A stretch of 64,000 nt of DNA from Sistotremastrum niveocremeum HHB9708 (Eukaryota; Basidiomycota; Agaricomycetes; Sistotremastrales; Sistotremastraceae), in the NCBI GenBank assembly GCA_001630475.1, contig KV419396.1:124001-188000 (forward strand), written 5' to 3'. Shown piece by piece: positions 35,974 to 47,678 of this stretch. The notes under the pieces were generated by a model that ran no database searches, was not told the DNA's origin, and was given only the letters and a program-made list of their open reading frames with translations. Position numbers and translations under genes: made by a program. Each line of letters opens with the position of its first letter. The stretch's first letter is position 1.

Positions 35974-35980
35974 TTTTTTT
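35974..35980 (+). terminator. Pol III T-run terminator of the plus-strand tRNA-Tyr
   Basis: Seven consecutive T four bases after the tRNA end; the preceding CTGC spacer is the same as at the other copy. Confidence 0.75.
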
Positions 35981-36285
35981 GTTTGAGCTTCTCCTACAAA
36001 ACCTTGATTATTTTTTCGCAAAGTGGCTAAACCATTCCCACCATTCCTGACATCTTCGAGTACAATCCCATTTCTCACAGAACGCAGACAAAGAAGCGGG
36101 TGCACGGGAAATCCCGGAAAGCAGCCTGCGTCGATTTTAGTTCATCATCTCGAAATAAACGACAACCGCTGTCTCCCTCACTTTCGACAGAGGGACGAAT
36201 TCTGTCCCGCCGCTGTCTTCTCTTTCCCTTTATCCATACCTGTACACGCGATTTCACTCCCTGAATCCCGTCCCATTTTGTCAGG
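35981..36285. other. Intergenic, promoter region of the uL24m gene
   Basis: About 305 bp between the plus-strand tRNA and the ribosomal protein gene; nothing further recognised. Confidence 0.45.
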
Positions 36286-37592
36286 ATGGTCTACAAGTTT
36301 ATGACCAGATCACGCATTTTGGCCCAATCCACCACCACCAATGCGGCGACTACCAACCTGCGGCATATGCAGCCTGTTCCCAAGCACCTCACACATACAA
36401 GAAAACTTGGAATCCAAAAGTTCAAACTCTCGGCAACGAAAGACCGAATCAAATGGTGGAACATTGTACCAGGCGATTTCATCAGAGTAAGAGGCAAAGA
36501 GGATGAGGGTATCAAAGAAGTTATGGCTGTGAACAAGTGGAAGAATTGGGTCTATCTCAAGGGGACACAGTTGGTGAGGACAATCGTGATACGCCTCGTC
36601 TATTCTTTACTGAAGCCATTCCGGCCTTGAGGGCGACTCCGGAGAGCTCACTGGCGAACGAGCTAGATCACATGCAGGATACGCTCGGCACGTGCATTAT
36701 TCGCAATGTCAGCTGCTTGTCGGTCAGCAGGAATATAGTAAAACTGGGGAAGACACACCAGTCCGCGTCCCGTACGACTTATCCAGATCGCTGTCGCGCA
36801 TACTCCTAATCCTTAGATTGCAGACTCTTTGCGACGCGGGTGGCAACGTCTGCCCCCAAATGGGTTGGGCTGCAGTGGAAATGGGAGAGATATGCAGTGA
36901 ACACCACACCGCGTATGTCTGGGCGCGATGCACAACCTAGAATCCCCATTCCTTGGCCAGAAAGACAGCTGCCTCTTACCCCGCCAGCCCGTGAGTGATT
37001 ATTGCTACCTCCGTGCCCGACTGCTAAAGAGGGAATAATAGGATCGATATATGATTCACCGGAAAATGCTGCACAAAGCTCGACATACCAACCCCCTACA
37101 GACCTCACAGCAATCAAGTCAGAAGACTATCAAACCCTTGCCGACATGTACCTGCAGTCGTTTCGGGACGCTCAGGCTGACCGAGGCGCCTTGCCTTTCG
37201 AAGTTCTCCCAACCAATGAACTTTCAAACCCACATTCCCGGGCCAAAAAACAGAAACGATGGCAAGAGCTTTTGGAGCAAAATAAACGGGATCGGGCAGA
37301 ACTCATTACGGCACATCTCCGCGATTCGAGGTTTCGAAGCGCCAAAGAGGCGCGCGCTGAGGCTGAGTGGAAGTTCAGAGAGCTTATGAAGCATAAAGAA
37401 GCACGTCGCAGAAAAGAACGGTGGATTCAGCGAGGTGGGCGCGAACGCCTATTGGCAAGGAATGCCAAAAAGGTCAGAAAAGCGCGAAAACTTGCCGAAA
37501 AGTTGGCTCGGCTGGAGTTGGAACCTGCGCCCAATCAATACATACCTCCCCCACCACCTGCAGCGCCGTCAACTCAGGATTTGAGCATATAG
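36286..37592 (+). CDS. MRPL40: Mitochondrial large-subunit ribosomal protein uL24m
   Basis: Protein of the mitochondrial 54S/39S ribosome. The first exon carries the KOW-containing L24 core: KDRIKWWNIVPGDFIRVRG followed by GIKEVMAVNKWKNWVYLKG. A later exon near 36,690-36,780 reads YSQCQLLVGQQEYSKTGED, and the last exon (from about 37,000) is a mitochondrial-specific C-terminal extension that is highly basic and helical (SRAKKQKRWQELLEQNKRD, ARNAKKVRKARKLAEKLARL). The N-terminus (MVYKFMTRSRILAQSTTT) is suited to mitochondrial import; a second Met at 36301 is an alternative start. The middle exon edges (36,575-37,000) are approximate. Assignment rests on the KOW block and the extension typical of fungal mitochondrial L24. 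Confidence 0.85.
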
Positions 37593-37845
37593 GAGCTTCG
37601 TAACCCATTTATATACACTAATATCCATATTTTTTGACTCGTGATAGGGGGTCTGTTTCCCAATATCGATGTCCCTTCTCTTACCAAGTCCTCAGTCGGG
37701 CATTGCCGAAGAAGGATAGAAATGAACATGCATCTAATCATCCCGATGCTTCGACGAATGACGCCCCAGAACGTGTAGAGAGCCCCGGTCCCGAGTAAAT
37801 CTCCACGGCCTGATAGTCTCATGTGAACGAAGCCCACCCAGAGCC

Positions 37846-40457
37846 ATGGCTACTCCTAGAACCCCCATCAGTGCCATCCCTGTGGACACCAGGGCTGGTG
37901 GCGATTGGCATAAGGACTCAGCCTTAAATCTGAAGACCGAGGGAGATGATAAATTAATCAATGATAGCCCCATCGCTGATCATGATTCTGGGCTTGTAAA
38001 GTCTGTTCTGGCTGAGGGTAGGCGAACGGCGGAGCGACGCCTCGTCAGGAAGCTTGACTGCAGGTTGTTACCTTGCGTCATCTTGATCTTCATTATGAAC
38101 TACGTTGGTGTTTTTTCTGGCCCATTGCTTCTCAATATTTCTCCAGCTCAACTAGCTCCCTAACAGATTGATGTACGCACGTGCTTCTGTGTTTGTCCAT
38201 CGCACATTTGAATAATCGAATGACTTGAAAGAGGACTAACATTTCTTCTGCGAGGTTGAAAGGCCTTCAGAAAGATCTTCATCTCACAGGTGAGTTATCT
38301 TTGTTTTGATCTATACATTCTGATTATTGAGGCTTGCCCAGATCTGCAGTTCGACACTGTCCTTGCTGTCCTGTATGCATCCTATTGTTCAGCACAAGTA
38401 CGTGATTAGCAAGTATATGTCTATTGACCTTACACGGACCCAAGATACCATCAAATATGGTTCGTCAGACTTTACATATCGAGGTCATGATTCTCCAATC
38501 CAATCGTTTTCTGTAGATTCTCAACAAGGTCAAAAGGTAAATGTCGCGTTCCGAATACTCACAAACGGCTGAGTGATTGCGACCAGACCATCGGTCTACA
38601 TCTCCATCTGCATTGTCCTGTGGGGAATTGTTTCAGCCTCCACCGCCGCGGCTCAGAATTTCACTGGCATATTGCTTTGTCGTATCTTCATTGGTTTGCC
38701 AGAGGTACAACCCGCCTTTTTTTCTACCAGAAATGCGATACCAATCTCAACTTTTTGTAGTCTGCATTCTATCCGGGTGCCATCTACCTGTTGAGTCGAT
38801 GGTATACTCGCAAGGTCCACTCATTTCATTGATATCTTACGCCTGCGTTATACCGATATTGATGTCAGGAGCTGGCACTGCGTTCTGCCATAATATATGC
38901 AGGGCTGCTTATATCAAATGCGTTTGGAAGTGTGAGGGATAAATTCGCTATTCCTCTCTGCTACAAGCAATAATAACAACCCTCCAGTTGATGGCGGCAG
39001 GGATCCTCTCCGATATGGAGGGTAAGAGAGGTATACAGGGCTGGAGGTGGTAAGAGGTGTTCTGAGCCTTTGATAAATCAGTCCTAACCATTTTACAGGT
39101 TGTTCATCATTGAGGCTAGAACTCCGAGCTTCGATCGTCGTTTCCAAGCCTTTATATCTTTCCACAGGGTTCCATCACTTGCTTCATCGGATTTTGTGCG
39201 TTGTATATACTTCCAGATCATCCGCATAGCACTCGATGGATATCTCCGGAAGAGCGTCATTTGGCACAAGTGCGACTGGCCGAGGATGCCGCAGAGGCCG
39301 ACAAAGATTACGCAGAAGACTCGTACGTACCTCATTGCGCAATAACGAGCTGAACTCAAATTGACAGCCATATTCAGGGCATGGTCAGGGTTCAAACAAG
39401 CCATTTCCGACCCCAAGGTACCAATTTTTGCATTAATGACGTGCTCGTTGCTCTTGGGTTTGAGCTTCGTAAACTTCTTCCCGACATTGACTGCAACGCT
39501 CGGATTCGACACCACGGTCAGCTTGCTTCTTGCTGCGTGAGTGCTATCTTACGTGACCACCAACGACTTCTTGATAATTCCGAAAGGCCTCCTTGGATCT
39601 TTGCCACTGTCGTATGTGTGCTGAATGCCTGGCATTGCGGTTCGTTCGGTTCCCATTAAGATTGCCTATGACTCACAAAAGCGCTCTGTAGATCGTTCGG
39701 AAGAGCGATTCTTCCATATCGCGGGTCCATGGTGGGCCGTCATTATCGGATTCATTATCTCTCTGGCGACGAGGTCGACGGGTGCACGGTATTTTAGTAT
39801 GTTTCTGATGTCAGGTGGTTATGCGGGTAAGTCTTCTGAAAACACCCAAATGCTGCTCCATAATCTTCTGGTTCAGGAGCGGCTCTGGTCCTTGTTTGGT
39901 AGGCGTACCGAATAAAGGTATTGACATCTGACTTCATTTGCCAAGGGTATCCAATGCAGTCCCGAGGCCTCCGGCAAAGAGGGCTGCCGCCATAGGAATT
40001 GTCAATGGATGTGAGTAATGCCATTCTTCAAAAGAAAGAATCAGATGAGAACTTAGCTTCGGTTTCAAAGTTGGCAATATCGGTACTCTGTAAGTCATTC
40101 TGTCATTGTACCATGTGTCCTTTCAATCCTTCCACAGAATTGGATCATATGCATGGAAAGCCGCATGGAGCCCATTTTACCACCCCAGCATGTGGATTTC
40201 GCTCTCGGCCATTGTATTTTCTTCGTTCCTTGCGTTCGGTTCGTTCTCGATTATTTCCATGTCCGATCCCGAATAAACTAAGAATTATTTCAGCAATCCG
40301 GTGCTTATTGCAACGTGAAAACAGGCAGCTGAAAGAAGATCAAGTGAAACAGCTGAGCGAGTCCTCGCGGGCACGTATCGAAGAAGCGGCCAAGCTTGAG
40401 GGTATCAGCTTCCAGCAAGCTTTGGATCGCAAAAGGGGATTCCGGTATCTGTACTAA
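37846..40457 (+). CDS. MFS permease of the Dal5/allantoate (anion:cation symporter) family
   Basis: Twelve-helix transporter of 532 residues; family substrates are organic anions such as allantoate, nicotinate or other vitamins, and the substrate here is unknown. Twenty exons sum to 1599 nt, several tiny: 38167-38172 (6 nt), 38445-38459 (15), 38517-38536 (20), 39099-39114 (16), 39877-39898 (22), 40071-40089 (19). Motifs: helix 1 with NYIDRTNISSARLKGLQ, helix 2 DLQFDTVLAVLYASY, then IPSNMILNKVKRPSVYIS, CRIFIGLPESAFYPGAIYLL, SRWYTRKELALRSAI, GWRWLFIIEGSITCF, LPDHPHSTRWISPEER, and in the second half DRSEERFFHIAGPWW and GNIGTLIGSYAWKAAW. Ends LDRKRGFRYLY, the family's usual tail. The intron 39115-39167 needs a GC donor. 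The frame is fully open, so the gene looks intact. Confidence 0.9.
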
Positions 40458-40765
40458 CGCAACAGAAGCAAGGCGACAGATGATGGTATTAGCATCTGTT
40501 TACGAGGCTTAAGAGATAATCTCTGTGTTCACTGGCATATTGGATGACAACAGAGCTGGAAATGCATAACGTACTGTAAAGGACAAATTTGTAAACAAAA
40601 CTAGTGTAAGAAATTATGCGAGTTCTGTATTGATCAAGCCAAGGCCTTGTGCACTTGCAGAAGATAATTCCAGGAATCAGGTATAGGACAGTAATTGAAA
40701 ATGACGTCCCAGCGTACAAAGAGTTGACTTGGGTCAAGAAATCTGCGGACGACCTTCGAGAAGAT
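40458..40765. other. Intergenic between the permease and the MITE
   Basis: About 308 bp with no supportable gene; AT-rich 3' flank of the permease. Confidence 0.45.
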
Positions 40766-40768
40766 TTA
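40766..40768. repeat. Left target-site duplication TTA
   Basis: TTA directly before the left terminal inverted repeat, matched by TTA after the right one. Confidence 0.75.
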
Positions 40769-41113
40769 GAGCCTGTCCAGCTCGGCTTATAATCAGATTA
40801 TTCTAGATTTTTCCCCCTAAAGGAAATAATCTCGGCTACCCGGGCCATCACGGGCTCGAGGGTCACCATCAGTCACAGTCAAGGGTTATCGGTTTCTTCG
40901 ACTCGGTCTGGAACTTTTCGTACGGAGCGCCCGCGGGATTGCCATATTAAGACGATTTTTCAACATTTGCGACGCGTAACGCCGACAGAACGACCGTGCC
41001 GTCACTTTTTACCATCGGCACCAGCTCTCCGGCTTTTCCCATGATTACGTAGTGTCACGCAAGGAATAAACTACCCGTCGGATAATCTGAAATAAACCGA
41101 GCTGGACAGGCTC
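40769..41113. mobile_element. MITE, PIF/Harbinger-like, 345 bp
   Basis: Both ends carry the same terminal inverted repeat: 17 perfect bases (GAGCCTGTCCAGCTCGG) and matching continuation to about 33 bases with two or three differences. The element is flanked by a direct TTA on each side (40766-40768 and 41114-41116), the target duplication expected for PIF/Harbinger elements. The interior has no coding capacity. The left TIR faces the permease 3' end; the right TIR lies only about 80 bp upstream of the PP2C start codon. Confidence 0.85.
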
Positions 41114-41116
41114 TTA
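41114..41116. repeat. Right target-site duplication TTA
   Basis: TTA directly after the right terminal inverted repeat. Confidence 0.75.
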
Positions 41117-41193
41117 GTTCCGTCGACTCGACCCTGAATTAGTGTAGTACGCGTCGTCGGTTATTTGCCTCAAGCTTGACGCGACTTGACGAA

Positions 41194-42921
41194 ATGTCCA
41201 TACTACGCCCGTCCTGGAAGCCTGTATTAGCTTTCAGTGCTGCCGTTGGGATTGGGACATCCTCATATTTATACCTCTCCCGCCCTCCGAAAAGCCCTTC
41301 ATTTGAAATCGCAGTCAAGTCAAAAAATTCTTCGGGTCGCTCAGAAATGACGACCAGAACATTACCCCTATTATCGAAGCTTGCTCTCGAAGAACGTCTC
41401 ACAGCTATTCAAGGACGGAAATCCGTTACTAGACATGGAGGAGTTAAATGGAATTGGCACACTGCGCAGCTGAACGCGAATGATCCAATCGAGGATACAA
41501 TGGCCCAAGCCATCGTGGAACGGGATGAAAAAGATGGAGATTATATGTTCTTTGCTGTCATGGACGGTCATGGCGGCTTCTGGACGTCGAGGTTGCTCGA
41601 AAAAGTCCTTATCCCCTCTGTTGCTCTCGAAATTGGGAAGCTAGGCTCTGATCCCGTCTCGTTCATTCCCAAGCCCAAAACCGCTCTGGAGATCTTGAAG
41701 AGCTACCTCCCTTTGCCTCTAGGTTCTCCACCTCCTCAGCCTCGAAGGTTTACCGATGACCCAAAATACATGAGCGTGGCTCTACAAACTGCATTTGCAA
41801 ATGTTGACTCGGAAATTATCAACGCTCCCCTCCGTATCCTTTCGAATCCACCGAAAGATATGTCAACGGAACCTATGGCGCTGCCTTCATTCTTGCCCGC
41901 CATGTCAGGTATGTCATACACTTTCCAATTTCGTAACTTGTCTTACTCAATGCAGGCAGCTGCGCTTTGTTGACCTTATTGGATACTGCAAACCGTGACC
42001 TATATGTTGCATGCACTGGGGACAGTCGTGCTGTCGCTGGCTCCTTCGACCCCTTGACTAAACAATGGAGTGTGGAGGTCTTGACTGAAGATCAAACTGG
42101 ACGAAATCCAAACGAACTGACAAGGTCAGTCAATGTCTGTCTACTGAATGTCCCTCGGTCAACTCGTTCTTTACTTTAGGATTCAATCTGAACATCCAGC
42201 AGACGAAGCGAGTTCAGTTATCAAACGAGGACGTATTTTGGGAGGATTAGAACCCTCACGAGCTTTTGGTGATGCTCGATACAAATGGCCGAGAGAAACA
42301 CAACAAAAGTACGCCATCTTTTCAGGTCCCGAATAGTCTGTCTTATCGTCATCGACTAGATTGTCCCAGCTATTTAGTGGAGTCCTAGGACAGCCCATGC
42401 GCAGCCCTCCCGGAGAACTCAAGACCCCCCCTTACGTTACTTGCCAACCTGTCATAACTCATCGCAAGCTCGACTTCCTCCCTTCTTCCGATTCACCAGA
42501 ACCTGGGCCGAAGTCTTCCTTGAGATTTCTCGTGCTAGCTACGGATGGGTTGTGGGACAGACTGAGTTCAGCTCAAGTAGTCTCGTTAGTCTCGGGATAC
42601 TTGGCAGGTGTTCGCGGGACAATACCGCGATCCACTCTCCCTGTCGTCGTTGCGAATGCGGGAGTCGAAGGAAAGGCTCACAAACCTTCTGAGGACGATG
42701 AGGGCCTGCAGAGGGGCACATGGCTTTTCCAGGACGATAATCTTGCTACTCATCTCCTACGGAACTCGCTTCTGGGACCGGGCGGTAATGAAGACGAGTT
42801 GAGGAAGCTTGTCAGTATACCACCCCCACTTGCCCGCAGCTTCCGTGACGACACAAGCATCACCGTCGTGTGGTGGGAAGAGGACAACACGCCTTCAGAT
42901 ACAGTGAAGGCCAAGTTATGA
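41194..42921 (+). CDS. Mitochondrial PP2C-type phosphatase (pyruvate dehydrogenase phosphatase-like)
   Basis: Mn/Mg-dependent Ser/Thr phosphatase of the PDP/Ptc5 group, which dephosphorylates the E1-alpha subunit of pyruvate dehydrogenase. The N-terminus (MSILRPSWKPVLAFSAAVGI) is hydrophobic and can serve as presequence and anchor. PP2C metal and catalytic motifs follow in order: AVMDGHGG, SCALLTLLDTANRDLYVACTG running into GDSRAV, GRILGGLEPSRAFGD, LVLATDGLWDRLSSAQV and RSFRDDTSITVVWW. All metal-binding Asp motifs are present. Introns lie near 41,909-41,956, 42,125-42,179 and 42,310-42,360. I chose the Met at 41194; the frame is open slightly upstream but without another ATG. A MITE ends some 80 bp before the start. 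Convergent with the AMMECR1 gene, 65 bp apart. Confidence 0.9.
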
Positions 42922-42986
42922 AAGCCAAAATATTGATACAAGAACACTACTACATCTACAGATTTGCTTGGATTGGGACGATGAGT

Positions 42987-43852
42987 TCAGGTGCTCCCGG
43001 GCGCACGCTGCTCTCTCCATTGCACGAACTCGTCCCAGGTCACATTGCACAGTTGACTCTGGTATCGTCTCAACTTCACGTTGCGTCGCAGATCCTCGGT
43101 AATACGACCGTCCCATCCAGCCTTTCTAATGGCGCTGTCCACTGCTTCGACTTTCGTCCATCCTTGTTCCGGTATGACGTCTGGCAGATATGTGGCTGTT
43201 AGATTACGTTTGCGAAAGTTGAATCGAGTGGATGGCAGGCTCGCTGAAGAGGAAAGGGGCGACGGGGTACTGGAGCCTGAGGAGGTTAGGGTAGGGATGG
43301 TGGATGGATGAGGAAAGGATATGTAGATGCCATGCACCCCAATGGTCCAATCAAGATATGTTGATGCGTCTTCAAAGTTAGTAAGTAGAGACACACTGTG
43401 CTCCAACATGAGACAGGCCCAGCTCCATATTCGAAATATTCACCTGCACTCTAACCTTTCGAGTTCACGTTCTTCTATCTTTCTGAAACGAGTGTCCTTG
43501 AATGCACTGATAAGCGCATATTCCGGTACTGCCTCGTGAAGAGGCATGGGCTCGAAGTTGCCGATGCAGCCACGTAGGCGAAGGCTGTCAGATCGCTTGA
43601 TATTCCAAGTAACAAAGAGAGGGCTGGAGCGACGCTCAATGGCCATAATGACTTCAATTCGGTCTGATCTTACTATTTCTCATCAGGATATTGTGGTGTC
43701 AAAGGATGGGCGCCGGTGAGGGAGCAGTAAAGAGTGTCGAATGCAATAAAACAATGCTCTGGTGTGCAGACTTGAACAACATCGTCTTGTACAATCTTGT
43801 CCGAAAGTTGGTGATCCTGAGCGAGCGCGTCGTCGACTAGAACCTCAGACAT
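42987..43852 (-). CDS. AMMECR1-domain protein
   Basis: Conserved eukaryotic/archaeal protein of unknown biochemical role (human AMMECR1; MEMO-partner fold). Start MSEVLVDDALAQDHQLSDK at 43852; three exons. The first exon carries PEHCFIAFDTLYCSL, the second PLFVTWNIKRSDSLRLRGCI followed by GNF (the family hallmark LRGCIG[TN]F) and PEYALISAFKDTRFRKIEER, the third SVSLLTNFEDASTYLDWTIG, HGIYISF, ATYLPDVIPEQGWTKVEAVD and RRNVKLRRYQSQL. Length about 260 residues is near family size. A Ser/Pro-rich insertion (TSSGSSTPSPLSSSA) interrupts the third exon's domain part. Confidence 0.93.
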
Positions 43853-44088
43853 GGATAGTCAGACGACAATAGGGATGGTAGTGTCCGAGACCGTGAGCGA
43901 GGGACCATTTGCGGCGATCGATCTAATCTAAGGCGATGAAAGAGCGGAGCTCGACGAATAAAGGTGCTTATTCAGGCGAGTACTAGGGACCTCGTGCGAG
44001 TCGTGCAGCGGCGCAGCTCATCTATTCTAGTGAAATATAACACAAGTCAAATAAAACCTAGGAGTCCTCGCAGTTATATGACCAATAT

Positions 44089-47000
44089 TTAACCGTCACC
44101 TCCATCCATAGTTCTTAAAATGCCCTTTTTACCCTTGCTCTTCCGAGCTCTAGTTAGATTACTGCGCCTCTCCGGAGGTGGAAGGAAGCCTAGGCTAGGT
44201 TTCATGTCTTTGGCACTATGCGGTGGCATCTCCGTCGTCGTAGGAGATGCGATAGCGTATTGGTCATCTTCAGCGCGGGCGAGATTAGCAGTGGTTTGGA
44301 AATTGAGGGAGTCGACCAATGACACAGGCTGAGTTGAATTATAGCAGGTGATCCCAAGCTGGCGACAATAATCTGCCCGAACGTCGATAAGAAAACGTAA
44401 CCTTTACGAAATGCGGGCTTACAGTTGACAGCTGCGTGGAACGCAGTTTTTCTGACGAAGTCTTAATGTCGGCAGTGATTCTATACACTTAAAGCAGACT
44501 CACCTTGCATTCCGAAGTCCCCAATCTTGCCACGTCCTGTCAACGCATCAGAGATGTTCCCACACGGGCTGGCCTTTGCTCACCCATTGTGTCCGATTCC
44601 CATAGTAATAACCAAGCTCTTCTGGAAATCGATTTGGGAAAGGGTGACCGAAGTCGAAGGTTGGAACCACCTATAGCAAACGATGAGCTCCGACACTCGC
44701 GCTCACCAAAGGGACAGACCGATTCTGTTCAGTCGCGAGCCACTCGTTCATGCATTTCTCAAGTGCATCTAATTTCTCCAGAGGTGTACGCCATGACACT
44801 TGCATGGTTAAATTCTCGGCTTGCTTCCCTGAGCGTCGGAGGTTGCAAATGAACTTGTTGAACAACTGGCTGTTGAAATAGTAGGACATGGAACCATCTG
44901 CTCGAGTGAAGACAGTCTACAATAGAAGAATTAGATCATACTCTCAAAGATGACTGCCAAGGGACGCACTGCAAATAAGCTAGTCTTCTTCACAACCAAG
45001 TTCTCGTCTGTATTGAGTAGTTGAGTATGATTCTCGGCTTATCAAATGGCGACGCACTGTCGATGAAGCAGCGATCGCCAGTGTCGTAAGGGCTGGAATA
45101 GAGTGAGTGGTCTGCATACCGTCTTGCTATAGGGCTTACTGGGTGACAAATAGGACTATGAGACAGAATTAAGCGTCACGATCTCAGCAGAAGTTTATTT
45201 TGAGATACTCACAAACGATAGCGTCGAAAGCCTGGCCAGAAACATCATGAGCTACCGAGGTCTACGGCAGAAGGGTTTACTCACATTGCTCGCAGAATTC
45301 TTGAAAATGAAAGATGCAGCAATACCCAGCGAGTATATCGAAGTCAGCGACGCTCCAACCGAAACGCCAAAGACAGAGAGCGAAATAAAGAAGAGCATCA
45401 CGATCGCAAAGAAAATCATGATATGGTCAAGAGATTTCAGAGCAATACCGACATCCCTCAGACTTCTGCTCAAGAAACGTCGTTCCTTGTACAGTTTCAG
45501 CACAGTGGTTTTGATCTCAGCCCTTGAGATATCCCCGTTGCCGTCTTTGTCGAAAACTTTGAACGCTTCCTCGGCCTCGGCTTTGGTTGGGTACGCGGGC
45601 TCAAAGTCGGAGGGTACCAACCACTGTCTCTTTCGATCACCTTTGAATGCGATATAAATCGACCTTGCTACTTTCTGAAGCTCTCGTTAGATTGGGTTGG
45701 CGATGTATAAGACGCAACGCGTACCTTAGCTTCATGAGCACTAGTAACATTCCATGCAAGCCCCGCAGCACCATCAGCGTCAGAGACACGATGGATATTA
45801 CGGGCATCATGCAGGACAGTGCTCTTTAAAACCTTCGCTGCATGTCGAAGAGTAGTGTCAACATCCGGCTCTTTCGATTCCGGCGTATCAGCGCCATTAT
45901 CTCGAGTAGGCGATTCGACAGAACTGGGAGGATAGACATGTACGGAGTGTTGACTGGGTTTCGTCAAGTGTCCCAATGGAATCGGAGTGGTCACGCCCGA
46001 TGGCGTCTTGCTAGCATCCGTGTCGCGTCGAGGCGGTGTCCGTTGACCAAGGAACCATGAATTGCGTCCTTTGCCTTTGCGAGAGCGTGTGCCACCTGCT
46101 CCTTCGCTGTCGGCTATGTTCCCATCTTCGTCGCCAGAAAAGTTGCCGGGCGTTTGGACAGTGGGCGAGCGTGAAGTGGGGTTTTCTTTCTCGCTCGATG
46201 GTGTGAGTCCAAACAACGCAAAACCAGACGTTCTGAGTCCGCGAGAATGGGATCTCGGAGTGCCAGATGCATGCTTGGGACGGTACATTCTCTAATCGGA
46301 GTTGTTTTGGTCAACCAGTGAGTTCAAGACTATAGCAAATGCACGCACCAGATGATCTACAACTTTCAATGCATGCGAAATTTCCTCAATACGATCCTGG
46401 AATGCTTTTTTGTGGAAGGCAAAGGCTAATGGTGTTGTGAGAACTGATAAAATGATTATAAAGCAGCCCATACCGATAAGATGCGACAACATCTTCTCCG
46501 CTGACAAGATGAGCATGACGAAGAACAGGAATTCGACAACCTGGAAGGCTCTAGGTGTATATCTTGCCCGACTATCGTCTTCGTTGGCATGATCGTAAAG
46601 ATGATATATGCTGTCAAAGATGATGACCCAACTGGCCCAGGCAGTGGCACCATAGATCATCGGTTTCAGTGAATTCTTGGCAGAATGATAGAATTCCAAG
46701 CGCGACTTGATCATCTCGGAGACCTCGCCCCAGACGATCTGCACTATCAACTTTGCCAGCACGGGGAAAATGTCCACGAGGAACGCGAAGTACCACGAGA
46801 GGATGAGATTTGCTGCTACCCAGAACACCCAGGCGCAGACTTGCTCCCAGATAAAGTGGTTGTTCTCACTATCGTGTTTATCGAGCCATAGGAACTTCAA
46901 AAGAATGGGGGCCGCTACGAGGAGTCCAGCCAGTAGAGTCGACCCAATTAACGTGGAAAGAAAGAAAGTGATGATTCTTGCTTCATGTGAGCACGAAGAC

Positions 47001-47497
47001 AGATATTGAGGATAAGTCAAAGCTCACCGTTTGGGACCCCAACCCTGTGGCTTCTTGGACTTGACGTCCATCTTCTGCTCAAATTTGGCCTCAGCATCTA
47101 CGAGATCTTCTTCAGCACTCCAATCGTAATCTTCGTCCTCATCCTCATCGTCTGTGCCAGCAATAGACGATGCTCGAGAAGAGGCGCCATCGCCTGTTTC
47201 GGTTCGATTGGGAAGATATCGAGGCGACGGGAGGGCGGGCAAGTCGGACGGATAGTGGACTTTGGCGTCAGGACCCTTTACGTCGAGCTCTGTAGGTCTC
47301 TTTTCGTCGTTGGGGACATCCATATGTTCCTCGCCAGCGACGGAAGGGGGATACGAAGGGACTTGTTCTAATGGGAGTCGCGAACTGGAAGCGTATCTTC
47401 TATAGGGCGGAGTGGGAGGTGGATGCTCGTGATCTGACGCATAATCATCATCAATGTGACTTCTGTGCCAGCTGTAGCCTCGAGTTGGGTGGTCCAT
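44089..47497 (-). CDS. EF-hand MscS-type mechanosensitive channel (Msy1/Msy2-like)
   Basis: Intracellular (ER in fission yeast) mechanosensitive ion channel regulating Ca2+ upon hypo-osmotic shock. About 900 residues: an acidic N-terminus (DDEDEDEDYDWSAEEDL), four membrane segments (about 46,300-47,000, e.g. AGLLVAAPILLKFLW, WVFWVAANLILSWYFAFLV), a long cytosolic loop rich in Ser/Pro/Thr (45,670-46,290), a complete EF-hand loop FDKDGNGDISRAEIK (Ca ligands D, D, N, E in place), two further helices (DHIMIFFAIVMLFFISLS, SIYSLGIAASFIF), then the MscS pore-to-beta transition KNSASNAFDAIVFLFVTHPY and the beta/alpha domain. Two very small exons, 45231-45213 (19 nt) and 45155-45140 (16 nt), encode the conserved AFDAIVFLFVTHP. 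The tail ends basic, near KSKGKKGILRTMDGGDG. Confidence 0.9.
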
Positions 47498-47678
47498 GAA
47501 AAGTTGAATAGAGAACGAGAATTACATGTAATAATTGTGGGGCCCTTATAAGTTATATGATCGGCTACCGTAAAATTAAGCTTTCCGATCAAAACTACAT
47601 CATAGCCAAGAAACCCAACCAAGAAAATGTACAACGACAACAATGGTAATACAACAAAGCAAGAAAGCAACCCCGGTC

